A stretch of 50,837 nucleotides of DNA from JAYZDF01 sp036337945 (GTDB lineage: Bacteria > Myxococcota > Kuafuiibacteriia > Kuafuiibacteriales > Kuafuiibacteriaceae): positions 1 through 50,837 of the forward strand of contig JAYZDF010000105.1 of NCBI GenBank assembly GCA_036337945.1, read 5' to 3'. The translations under genes were made by a program, and so were the position numbers. Position 1 is the first letter of the stretch; every line of letters begins with the position of its first letter. Below are positions 26,869 through 35,693 of the stretch, one piece after another. The notes beneath the pieces are model-generated. The model did no database searches. It worked only from the letters and a program-made list of their open reading frames with translations, and was not told the DNA's origin.

Positions 26869-27183
26869 CTAGAGAGGATGTAAGATGGTACTGAGCCCCA
26901 TGATGTCTCGCTCTGCGGTTGCCAGAGCTTCCTCAAGAGCCTGCTTCTCCACGGCATAATGAGTCGCAACTCTAGCCCAAAAAAACTTCTCCCAAACTAG
27001 GTAAGTCTCACTAAATCGGGCGGTGATCGCAATCGACGCATCATCGTGTGACGTCGGCATTTGTTCGTTCATCTTTGGAACAAGATGTTCTATTTTATGC
27101 TGTATCGCATGTTCGTACTCCCGAACAAATGCCACAGTAGATGGCTTCAGCAATGTGTCGAGATCAAGCTCTTGGATGTTCAT
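26869..27183 (-). CDS. Small helical protein of unknown function
   Basis: 104 residues, mostly helical by composition and without signal peptide or membrane segment. Regions such as VAFVREYEHAIQHKIEHL and YAVEKQALEEALATAERD suggest a helical bundle. I recognise no family. Its ATG overlaps the TGA of the 260-residue gene upstream (ATGA at 27180-27183), so the two are made in a fixed ratio; a chaperone or immunity role for its partner is a guess based only on this layout. Confidence 0.65.
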   Translation of the reverse strand: MNIQELDLDTLLKPSTVAFVREYEHAIQHKIEHLVPKMNEQMPTSHDDASIAITARFSETYLVWEKFFWARVATHYAVEKQALEEALATAERDIMGLSTILHPL

Positions 27184-27962
27184 ATTTGCTCACCCATATG
27201 AGCTTTATCAGCGCGAGCATACAAACGGAGATGATCTCTCGTGCGAGGACTAATCTTCATTTTTGTGTTAGGTGCATGAGCAACGGCATAGCGATGCGGA
27301 TCTGCTTGATTTTGTTTTGCAGCCTCGAGTTCGACTTTCTCGTGCACTAAAACCGCTTCGATTTTTTCTTCAAGGCTAAGGTCTACAAAGTCTTGAGCGA
27401 CAGTTTGAAAAGAAGGAAGAACACTTCCAAAACATTCAAGCTCTTTTGTGGTTTTTGCAAGAATACCCAAGCCGACCAAAATTTTCTGTTCAGGTCTATC
27501 CCACGCTTTAAAGGTGCCAATAAATGCAAAACGCGTGTACCCGCAAAAATCGCAATCCGTAGCGAACTCAACTTCGTGGTCCAAACCAATGCGTGATTTT
27601 GCTGCCTGAACCGCTTCGTTCATCTCAAGAATTTGGTCAGGGCCCGGTTGAATACCCGTTATTTTGCCGAACTCTATAGAATCCATCAGAGTATTGTTAC
27701 CGAGAAAGCCTGCAGGCGACTGCTTTCGACGCAAATCAATTTGGCTGGCGACTGCTTCAGCTTTAGCGCTCGAGACGTGAAACTGCTCACCCACTCGAAT
27801 TGGGCGACTGGTCATTTTATCGACCTTAGATAACAAACCGCCGTCAACGGAGAGGTCAGGTTCTATTTCTCCGTTTTTTTTTGACTTTGGTGACGTGGCA
27901 GCTTGTACGCCTCGCGGTTTTCCATTGATTGACGTCACGTTCAGTGAAGATACACAGGTCAC
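27180..27962 (-). CDS. Unknown protein with a HExxE motif, coupled to a small helical protein
   Basis: 260 residues. The first 50 are low-complexity and polar. The middle contains DCDFCGYTRFAFIGTF and LGILAKTTKELECFGS. The C-terminal 60 residues hold AVLVHEKVELEAA, followed by DPHRYAVAHAPNTKM with two further His, a pattern that could bind a metal and is reminiscent of small C-terminal toxin or peptidase-like modules. No HExxH is present, so metalloprotease activity is not supported. No signal peptide. I do not recognise a family. Coupled by ATGA to the 104-residue gene. Confidence 0.65.
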   Translation of the reverse strand: MTCVSSLNVTSINGKPRGVQAATSPKSKKNGEIEPDLSVDGGLLSKVDKMTSRPIRVGEQFHVSSAKAEAVASQIDLRRKQSPAGFLGNNTLMDSIEFGKITGIQPGPDQILEMNEAVQAAKSRIGLDHEVEFATDCDFCGYTRFAFIGTFKAWDRPEQKILVGLGILAKTTKELECFGSVLPSFQTVAQDFVDLSLEEKIEAVLVHEKVELEAAKQNQADPHRYAVAHAPNTKMKISPRTRDHLRLYARADKAHMGEQI

Positions 27963-28164
27963 CCTATTGCGTCATCTCTAAAAACTGTGAACGGACAGCC
28001 TTATGCTAGGTTCAACCATAAACATTTGAATTAACTGAAGATAATAGCTAAGTTCAAGACTTTTCCAGGGGCTCTTTTTGACATCTGGACTCGCCATTGA
28101 TCGTACAAAAATTTTTTTTTCTTTGAATCTAAAAGATGTTCCTTGCTAGCACTGCATTGTCAGC

Positions 28165-31164
28165 ATGTACAAACGGGATTTATATTCAGCGAAAACCTAC
28201 CTCATAAGTTGCCTCATGATCATAGCGTCTAGCTCTGCGTGTAACTGCAGCGATTCATCAGAGCTAACGTCTCTTGCTCCTGATTTACAGACGGAAAAAC
28301 AGCTTATTGATTTCGGACCGGTTGTCGTCGGCGACTTCCGTTACCAAAGTCTCAAGATAACAAACCCTGGTAGCACAGCCCTAAGTATCGGGCGCATCTA
28401 TATCGAAGGAGAGACTACGGAATTTAGGGTAGAAAGCGTAGTTCCATCAAGCATTGGAGCGAAAGGAATCTTTGATCTCGTCCTGCGCTATGATCCAACC
28501 GACATTGGATTTGATTCTGGTTCGCTGATCATTGAAACGAACGACTCCAATGTTGGTAGCAAAACTTTCGAACTTCGTGGGCAAGGTGTCTCCCAAAACA
28601 TATCGATAATTTCAGAAAATGACGGGTGTCAGGAAGGGTCGCCGAGTTTGGCTTTTGGTGCCGTCACTCCTGAGACTTCCAAAACATTATTCTTCGATGT
28701 GGAGGCGACCGGAGAAAGCGATGTCACAGTAGAGACTATCGGGCTTAGTGCCACTACGAGTGGTGAATACGAACTGAACCAAACCGCACCGATTATTATT
28801 CTCGCTGGTACCAAAGCGCGATTTGATATTACCTATACTCCGATTGATGCTGGTCTAGACACTGGAGCGGTCATCATCACAACGGATGTTTCGGATTTAC
28901 GAACCATAAGAATTCCCATTTGCGGAACCGGAGCTGGGCCAGCACTTTGTGGCAGTCCTATTCCTTTGGACTTCGGAACGATTGGCGTGAATTCGACGAG
29001 AAGTGCAACTCTTAAGTTAGAGAACTGCGGCACCCAAGACCTGCAAGTGTCCGAAGTGAAGCTATCAAATACTCCTCAATATCAAACTGCTGCCGGCTTT
29101 CAGCTGCCTTCTCCTCTTGGGTCACAGACCCTCCGGCCGGCTGAATTTGTTGAACTTAAAGTCGACTTTTCTGGTTCACAGTCAGGAAACTATGAAGGCT
29201 TCGTTCAGGTAGAATCTAACAATCTCGGCCAAAGTACGCAGTACTTTCCAATAAAAGCGATCATCGGCGACCCTTGTTCTTTATCGATTTCTCCGCAGCA
29301 GGTGAACTTCAATAACGTCGCCTCAGGCTCATTCGCTGAATCATCTGTGCTTATTGCGAATGATGGCGCCACGAGCTGTAGCATTAGCCAACTTGAAATC
29401 ACGACAGGGCAAAACAGCTTCAGTATTACGAACCCGCCCACTGTGCCTGTCATAGTGAATTCCGGCAGCTCTGTTATCGTGAACATTCGATTTACTCCGC
29501 AAAGTAATTCTAACGAACAAGGTGAGCTTTCAGTCACGGGTAATGGAGTGACTATCACAGTACCACTCAACGGTAATCCCATGCTGCAGGAAGGTTGTCA
29601 GATTGACGTTCAACCTTTATTCATTTCATTTGGAGCAGTCGAACCAGGAACAACTCATACAAAAGGCGTTAGGCTAACCAATATAAGCGACAGCGCATGT
29701 ACAATTCGAGGAGTCTCTTTGAGTAGCGGTTCTAGCCCAGACCTTGAAAGTACAGCCAGTAATTTCGGATTAATACTACCGGGTCGCACGAAAGATTTGA
29801 CGGTTACCTATCGCCCTCAAACGGCTGGAACGTCAGCTAATGGAACATTAGACATTCGCACCACAGACGTAGATACGCCAAACTTTCAAATTCCTATCAC
29901 AGGCTCTTGTGCTGAAACTGGTATTTGTGTGAGCCCTCGCCACTTGCCATTCGGGAACACTAATATACAGGACAACGCAAATATTAATATCTATGCGTGT
30001 GGCAGCACTGACATAACGATTACCGCGCTGGACTGGACTCGTTCAGATGCGGAAGTCACTCTGCCGAACCCGCCTTCCCTGCCCTTCACGCTTCGCTCGG
30101 GCGACATGCAGACGGTTACGGTTCGATACAATCCCATGGATATGACCAGCGACGAAGCTGAACTGACTGTTCGCTCAAACGATGTGGCAAATCCAGCGAT
30201 ACCCGTTCGAATTACAGGAGGACCTGAAGTCGTTCCTGCCGAAGCGGGCCGCTTCATGTATTATTGGCAGATAACCAATTCGTTTTCTGGCGGAGATATT
30301 ATGCAGCTACCATTGCAAGGACAAACGACCGCACGTCCATATTGGGGACCACGAGCAAACAAGGGTTGTACGGGATGTCATGAAGTTTCTCCTGACGGTC
30401 GCTACGTCGCGATGATCGAAATTCCAAACTTTCAAGTCGTCGATACTTCGGTTGACCAAGCATTGGTTCTCGCCTCTGACCTGCTAGGTGCCGAATACGT
30501 CTCATGGAACCCCAACGTAAACACTAATCCCCCGTATCAATTTGCGTACGCATCTGAAGGTAAGATTTACATCGGGTCTATTTTCCAGGGACGTATTAGA
30601 GAATTACAAGGTGCCAATGTGGCGACTGACAATAACAGTATGCCTACCTGGGGACCGAACGGTTATATTGCGTTCGTGCGGGGTCAAAACTTCAATAATA
30701 CAAACAATGGTGGGTCTGGCTACTCCGGACCGACCGATATCTATATCGTTCCCGAGACAGGTGGTATGGCACAAAGACTTCCAGGCGCCAGCAATAATAC
30801 ATTTGGTAATTACTACCCACGCTTTTCACCGAATGGCGAATGGATTGCCTTTACCCAAAGCCAGAGTGCGATGACCACATTGGCCGCCTCCGACGCACAA
30901 GTCAAACTCGTGAAACCGGATATGTCAGGAACGGTGCTTGACTTAGCTACACTCAACGGAGGCACCGGTCACGCATCGAGTTATCCGACCTGGTCAGTCA
31001 ACGGCGCGTTTCTAAGCTTCAGTAGTAATCGCGCAGGAGGCATGGGCGATTGGGATATATGGATTGCTCCTGTTGATCCTGTAACAGGTAACGACGGCCC
31101 AGCAACGAATGTTACTGTCGCGAATAGTCCAAATTTCGAACACGCTGCGCAATGGTCACCTTAG
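28165..31164 (+). CDS. Large lipoprotein: six choice-of-anchor-D (ASH-like) repeats, CxxCH heme motif, TolB-like propeller
   Basis: 999 residues. A lipoprotein signal ends IIASSSAC (lipobox). Six immunoglobulin-like units follow, each starting with a phrase like LIDFGPVVVGD, LAFGAVTPE, LDFGTIGVN, VNFNNVASG, ISFGAVEPG and LPFGNTNIQ; these are ASH/choice-of-anchor-D repeats. After about residue 700 comes a TolB/WD40-like beta-propeller (YPRFSPNGEWIAFTQS, YPTWSVNGAFLSFSSN, GDWDIWIAPVD). At its entry, residues 735-739 read CTGCH, a c-type heme binding motif with the usual following beta strand. It would be an outer-membrane or surface protein. Its 3' end overlaps the convergent gene by 4 bp. Confidence 0.85.
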   Translation: MYKRDLYSAKTYLISCLMIIASSSACNCSDSSELTSLAPDLQTEKQLIDFGPVVVGDFRYQSLKITNPGSTALSIGRIYIEGETTEFRVESVVPSSIGAKGIFDLVLRYDPTDIGFDSGSLIIETNDSNVGSKTFELRGQGVSQNISIISENDGCQEGSPSLAFGAVTPETSKTLFFDVEATGESDVTVETIGLSATTSGEYELNQTAPIIILAGTKARFDITYTPIDAGLDTGAVIITTDVSDLRTIRIPICGTGAGPALCGSPIPLDFGTIGVNSTRSATLKLENCGTQDLQVSEVKLSNTPQYQTAAGFQLPSPLGSQTLRPAEFVELKVDFSGSQSGNYEGFVQVESNNLGQSTQYFPIKAIIGDPCSLSISPQQVNFNNVASGSFAESSVLIANDGATSCSISQLEITTGQNSFSITNPPTVPVIVNSGSSVIVNIRFTPQSNSNEQGELSVTGNGVTITVPLNGNPMLQEGCQIDVQPLFISFGAVEPGTTHTKGVRLTNISDSACTIRGVSLSSGSSPDLESTASNFGLILPGRTKDLTVTYRPQTAGTSANGTLDIRTTDVDTPNFQIPITGSCAETGICVSPRHLPFGNTNIQDNANINIYACGSTDITITALDWTRSDAEVTLPNPPSLPFTLRSGDMQTVTVRYNPMDMTSDEAELTVRSNDVANPAIPVRITGGPEVVPAEAGRFMYYWQITNSFSGGDIMQLPLQGQTTARPYWGPRANKGCTGCHEVSPDGRYVAMIEIPNFQVVDTSVDQALVLASDLLGAEYVSWNPNVNTNPPYQFAYASEGKIYIGSIFQGRIRELQGANVATDNNSMPTWGPNGYIAFVRGQNFNNTNNGGSGYSGPTDIYIVPETGGMAQRLPGASNNTFGNYYPRFSPNGEWIAFTQSQSAMTTLAASDAQVKLVKPDMSGTVLDLATLNGGTGHASSYPTWSVNGAFLSFSSNRAGGMGDWDIWIAPVDPVTGNDGPATNVTVANSPNFEHAAQWSP

Positions 31165-32129
31165 ACGCGCTTTTCTGTCTCGGGTCTTATTCGGGCTATA
31201 TGCGTATCTTTGTAATATCGCATTTCATGAACGGAGACTCTGGGCAGTCCCGTGTCCAGGCAGGCCCCATAGCTCTGTCGGTCTAAGTTCGAAACCAGCT
31301 TTATCGTGTCTGCGACAGCAGCTTCTCGGAGTGAAGATACCTCGGCAGTTATTCCCTCGTTTGTGACAGGATGATTGAAAGTTATCGAGTCCGCCAGGAA
31401 TCTATATTTATTATCCAGAGAAGTAGCTGTACGTAATGACCCAAGTTCACAGAGCATCTTTCGAAGCCCTGACGGCATAATGGTACGTAATCTCTTCGAC
31501 AGAAGCATTGCGATTTGGCTTTGATAGAGCTTTTGAGCCCAGGCGTATTTCTTAGAGGCATCCAAAATAGACTTAGGCGAAAGACCGGTAAAAAGTTCTC
31601 CGTGTGTGACCAGGCTGTTCATTATCTGGGTCAGCTTGTTTTTATCAGCATTCAACATTCGACTGATTTGAAATTCTCGAGCAGTGACTGTCGGACCGGC
31701 GAACAAAAAATCAAGATGAGACTCTAATTGACGATGCAGCCGTTGCGCATCAAGCCTCGTGTTCTCATCCTGAGAATAATAATCGCCGCTAAACGCGTAA
31801 ACGAGTGGATGAAATCGAATATCGGTACAGATATGCGATGCAACTCCGACCCAAAACGCTATGAAGAGCGATTCATCCTCAGCAATCTTGCCGGCTGATT
31901 TTAGCTCCCGTAAAACGGCAAAACTATCTTGACCTTCAGTCGCGTGAAGCTGGTCCGCTAGTCTCGACAAATCCGCCTCGGTAGATGAGCCGTAATACAG
32001 AGAGTCGTGAAAAATAGAGCCAAGTAGCACGAGGTTTGGATGCTCAAGACAACTCTGACGGATCATGGGCTCTTGAAGTTTTGCCATGACATCTTTAGCT
32101 ACTAAAAAATGACAAATCTCTTTTGGCAC
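31161..32129 (-). CDS. Zinc-dependent phospholipase C-like protein
   Basis: 322 residues, helical, resembling the zinc-dependent phospholipase C/S1-P1 fold family: early MPKEICHFLVAKDVM, then LLGSIFHDSLYYGS, VGVASHICTDIRFHPLVYAFSGDYY and LESHLDFLFAG. The spaced His and Asp residues (H7, FHD, SHICTDIRFHP) fit the three-metal site of the family. No clear signal peptide, so the substrate and compartment are unclear. Many bacterial relatives are cytoplasmic and uncharacterised. It overlaps the convergent lipoprotein gene by 4 bp. Confidence 0.72.
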   Translation of the reverse strand: MPKEICHFLVAKDVMAKLQEPMIRQSCLEHPNLVLLGSIFHDSLYYGSSTEADLSRLADQLHATEGQDSFAVLRELKSAGKIAEDESLFIAFWVGVASHICTDIRFHPLVYAFSGDYYSQDENTRLDAQRLHRQLESHLDFLFAGPTVTAREFQISRMLNADKNKLTQIMNSLVTHGELFTGLSPKSILDASKKYAWAQKLYQSQIAMLLSKRLRTIMPSGLRKMLCELGSLRTATSLDNKYRFLADSITFNHPVTNEGITAEVSSLREAAVADTIKLVSNLDRQSYGACLDTGLPRVSVHEMRYYKDTHIARIRPETEKRV

Positions 32130-32299
32130 AGTGACAAACCCCAGGAAAGAATGGCTCTAATTTGCTCAAGGCAACGTACGAACTAAAGCCGGAAAGCGAA
32201 GTTTTTCTCAACAAAATATGCGAATCCTGAGTCAGAAAAAGGCAGACTTCACACTCGATTCACATGATTGCCACAGTAGTGCATTTCTATTTCTGTGGA

Positions 32300-34582
32300 T
32301 TACTCATTTTCGACGGCGCGCTCGCTATGAATGTCAATGAGCTTTCCAGTTTCGTCAAAAACTGTCGAAATATAGTAATCGTGGGTCTTTTTGTGTCCCA
32401 TCATGTCGGTCTCTTCTTTTTGATAAGTAAGACGTACGACTCGGACACCATCATCGAAGGTGCGATCACTGTGAACGCTTAGATCTTCAAACTTCGCAAT
32501 TTCATACGATGGTAAGTATGGATTGTGGCGAAGAAGGCCGAAGACTGGACCATCGACGTCGTCAGAAAGAGAAGCCAGTCGTTGAGTTTCATACTCTTCA
32601 AGCTTTGAGAGGACTTCATCTGGCGCTTTCGTGGACGCCGGGAGACGAAAGTCGATAAGCTTATTTTTACGTTCGTTGATCAGTTCTTTTGCGTCCTCAG
32701 TTGCGTCAATCAGGCCCCGTGCCACGAAGGCATCACGTACGCTCTCATGATACTTTCCGCCATACGTTGCATCTTCTGACCGTAACATTGCGATAGCGGC
32801 ATCTCGCATAGAGGTTTGGTGCTCTCCGACATAACGAGTAGACCGCAAAAGTATATTGCCCACGGCTTCTCGCGCGTACGCTACAGATTCTTCCCGTGAT
32901 TTACCTGCTGCGCGCTCTTGATTGTAGATTTTCACGAACGCATCATGCCCGGCGCCGCTAAAAACTTGTCCTAGTTTATGCGGACTCCTGGAAGGAGAGA
33001 AGCCAAGCCCAGGAATGGTTTCATCATCGCGAGTCAGCCCAGAATCCTCGATTCGCGCTTCATTGTTTGTAATTCGGATGTAGTTTTTGTCGGGGTCACC
33101 AGACCTATGTTTGCTCACTTCGTGACCAATCACTTCTGCCATTCTGGTCGCTTCGTTGGTTGAGTCCATATCTCCTTCTGTCTCTCGTAAGACTCGGGCC
33201 ACTACGTCTGGATCCTCAAGCACAGAAAGAAAATTCAAAAGGTCTGCGACACCTTCGTGATAAGCGATGCCCATTCCGTGCTTCATTCCCGGTTTGAGAG
33301 CATCCAAAACGGCATGTCCGGCCTCATGAGCGACGATGTCACGGCTTTTTGCACCGTCAAGAAACATGTTTTCGACGGCATTCTCATACCCAGCAGGTGT
33401 CCCCGTAAAGCCTCCAATTTTTCCAGTCTCTGGGTCAACATGGCCTAACGCGCCGAGAACCAAATTTCCGTTGGTCTTGTTGTAATATGCGTTAAAAAAG
33501 TTGGTCACGAACTCGTATGGCTTCACGATCAGAGTTCCCTTATCCCCCCAATGGATATGACCGCCAGCCCATCGGTCTGCATCTTCCATGACCTTCACAG
33601 TTCCATAGAACGAAGTGGTCGCTCCGGTAAGCGGGCTTGCTTCATCAAAGGCGAATACGCCATTAGCGTTGGCTGCCACCTTTTCGGGAAGATGACTTGC
33701 GACCGTTTTTGTTACTTTCGTCAAACTGATATCATCAACTTCAGTCGCAATTTCCTTGGGCATAATCAGTCGGATTCGATCGTTACCGAGATATGATATT
33801 TTTCCCTCGCTATCTTTTTCGAAGTGTTTTGCAGATATAGGTTGAAGACCACCTGGCGATTTCGGATCACTTTCGTAAGCCCATACGTGAATCAAATCTT
33901 GCGTGTCAGCCGACAAAAGCTGTCCGTCTCTTGAAAGTCGAACCGTCGTTTCTACATTGGGAGTCTCGTTGGCATCTTTATCCGTACGATGACCAAGAAC
34001 TAACGTTCTTTCTCCATTGGGATGCGGAATATCGGTCAACAGACGAAGATGACCATCCCGCAAAGCGTCTTTAACTCCTTCAAGCCCAGCTCCCGACAAT
34101 GAATGGATGAGGTCGAAGTATGCGCCCTCCGTCAAAGGTTTCGCACCGTCTTTTGGCGCTCCAAAGATGACTTCGGATGCAATATCCGTCGAAGCAGCTT
34201 CAGTAGCCAGACTCGCATTCGCATTTAGATTCTCGTCCGCATGCTCATGAACATCATGACCATGTGCAGGATTTGCGAACAGAGGAAGGCGAAGCATGCT
34301 CATTCCAACAATCGCAACGGGCTTTTTATATTCGGCGTAAAGATTCGATATCGCTTGCCCAAGACCCGAAGCGTCTTTCGAATTTTGGTTTTTGAGCATA
34401 TGACCACGAGGCATGGTGTCCTGGTCTCTTCCCGTTGTCGGTCGGTTATCACTCGTGTATTGATCTGAATTTGACTCGGACGAACGGGCTGATTCGGTTT
34501 TCGCTCCGCTCTGGGAACAGACTTCAGAAGCCTTCTTTACACCAGGCTTTATTTGCGCAATGCGACGACCGAGTTTAGGCAT
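32300..34582 (-). CDS. Gluzincin-type metalloprotease with long N-terminal leader
   Basis: 760 residues. The zinc site HEAGH lies at 419-423 and the third ligand probably in HEGVADLLN (442-450), a gluzincin arrangement as in M4/thermolysin-like enzymes. Residues 1-80 are polar and basic; 86-105 form a hydrophobic segment (KKPVAIVGMSMLRLPLFA), followed by a His-rich stretch (HGHDVHEHAD). Residues about 140-340 look like a propeptide (FTP/PepSY-like). The same hydrophobic segment recurs in the 213-residue gene next to it, suggesting a shared export leader. The substrate is unknown; a secreted degradative or predatory role is possible. Confidence 0.82.
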   Translation of the reverse strand: MPKLGRRIAQIKPGVKKASEVCSQSGAKTESARSSESNSDQYTSDNRPTTGRDQDTMPRGHMLKNQNSKDASGLGQAISNLYAEYKKPVAIVGMSMLRLPLFANPAHGHDVHEHADENLNANASLATEAASTDIASEVIFGAPKDGAKPLTEGAYFDLIHSLSGAGLEGVKDALRDGHLRLLTDIPHPNGERTLVLGHRTDKDANETPNVETTVRLSRDGQLLSADTQDLIHVWAYESDPKSPGGLQPISAKHFEKDSEGKISYLGNDRIRLIMPKEIATEVDDISLTKVTKTVASHLPEKVAANANGVFAFDEASPLTGATTSFYGTVKVMEDADRWAGGHIHWGDKGTLIVKPYEFVTNFFNAYYNKTNGNLVLGALGHVDPETGKIGGFTGTPAGYENAVENMFLDGAKSRDIVAHEAGHAVLDALKPGMKHGMGIAYHEGVADLLNFLSVLEDPDVVARVLRETEGDMDSTNEATRMAEVIGHEVSKHRSGDPDKNYIRITNNEARIEDSGLTRDDETIPGLGFSPSRSPHKLGQVFSGAGHDAFVKIYNQERAAGKSREESVAYAREAVGNILLRSTRYVGEHQTSMRDAAIAMLRSEDATYGGKYHESVRDAFVARGLIDATEDAKELINERKNKLIDFRLPASTKAPDEVLSKLEEYETQRLASLSDDVDGPVFGLLRHNPYLPSYEIAKFEDLSVHSDRTFDDGVRVVRLTYQKEETDMMGHKKTHDYYISTVFDETGKLIDIHSERAVENE

Positions 34583-34828
34583 GGATAATCTCTGTAATTG
34601 CGAATAAAGGACTCATTTTGAAGCGTCGCTATAGTAATGATTCAGGCGGAGTATAGGAAGCTTTCTTTAGGGCTTTCAAGCATCGAAACCCAAATAACTA
34701 CGGGGTGATCCCACTATTATTGAAAGCTTCGGACCCCATAATGCATGAAATCTCAGAATTTACTCGAACAGGAGAGGAGCTTTTTTTGGCTACGAAGCAG
34801 AGCGACTCCAACTGGGTCTATACATTCA

Positions 34829-35470
34829 TTAATTCGATGGAATAACGGGAGCAGGATCGACGAAGGAAAAACGCCCGTTTTCCCGCAACTCAAAGTCGCC
34901 AGAGCTTGCGCGCTCAGAGAATGCAGGCACCACGAGCGGCTCAACATCATCTGCTGAGACCGGCTGATTCAATTCTCTTGAGTTTCCTCCTGAATTCTTG
35001 GCCGCTGGCGCGTTCGGGTGAACCATTGACGACGGAACCAAAACCTCTAGCTTTGGGTCACGAAGACTCTTGTTTATCAGTTCCGTCGAAGGCTTTTCGT
35101 GCGCAGATCGCCCCGAGGGTCCATCTGCGAAATCGATTCCAGCATCTACCACCGGGCTCTGAACTGGTGTTGCCAATAGGGGTATACGAAGAACTCCCAG
35201 CGCAACGATAGCAATGGGCTTTTTCAGCTTTGTGGTGAGCTGAAAAATATCATGAGTAAATCCGGAGCGACTTTGTGGCGACTGACATTTATTGAAGCGG
35301 GTACGGGATGGTTCATCGATGGATACTTTCGACGCCGGGTCGCTCGCGACGGAAGTCTGCACTGTTTCAGCTCGAGATTGACGTTTAGGAGCAGCTTGGT
35401 GGATACATCGCCCTTCAGCCGCACGTCTCGCTGATTCATGTTGTCGCTTGGGAATCCCAATTCCAGGCAT
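34829..35470 (-). CDS. Protein sharing the metalloprotease leader segment; possible truncated paralogue
   Basis: 213 residues. The first 80 are basic and polar (MPGIGIPKRQHESARRAAEG), followed at 83-102 by KKPIAIVALGVLRIPLLATP. This aligns with KKPVAIVGMSMLRLPLFANP of the metalloprotease encoded 247 bp downstream at the same distance from the N-terminus, with 12 of 20 identical. The remaining 110 residues are disordered in composition (VVPAFSERASSGDFELREN) and no catalytic motif is present. It is either a separate protein with the same leader or a remnant of a duplicated protease. Both genes are on the minus strand, this one upstream. Confidence 0.7.
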   Translation of the reverse strand: MPGIGIPKRQHESARRAAEGRCIHQAAPKRQSRAETVQTSVASDPASKVSIDEPSRTRFNKCQSPQSRSGFTHDIFQLTTKLKKPIAIVALGVLRIPLLATPVQSPVVDAGIDFADGPSGRSAHEKPSTELINKSLRDPKLEVLVPSSMVHPNAPAAKNSGGNSRELNQPVSADDVEPLVVPAFSERASSGDFELRENGRFSFVDPAPVIPSN

Positions 35471-35693
35471 TACTTCGCACCTTCTTTAGACAACCACATC
35501 CACAACCCTTATCGACCAAAGGAATTCGGCGGTGTGTAAAATACGATGAGACAGAGTTCGTTCGACACACCCGCAAATAAACTAATGGTACAGAATAAAA
35601 GGTAAAACTCTGAAATAATTATACTTATTGTGGGGACCTTGAACGATGCGCGGTTATTTACTCTGTAAAACCAAATTGATACTCTGCGTCTCA

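Noticed and set aside
27180..27962. Metalloprotease call for the HEKVE-containing protein
   Set aside because: The sequence is HExxE, not HExxH, and no third ligand pattern of a known clan is visible.
34745..34957. Short frames on both strands between the metalloprotease and the 213-residue gene
   Set aside because: They lie opposite the end of the 213-residue gene and have low-complexity, non-conserved-looking sequence.
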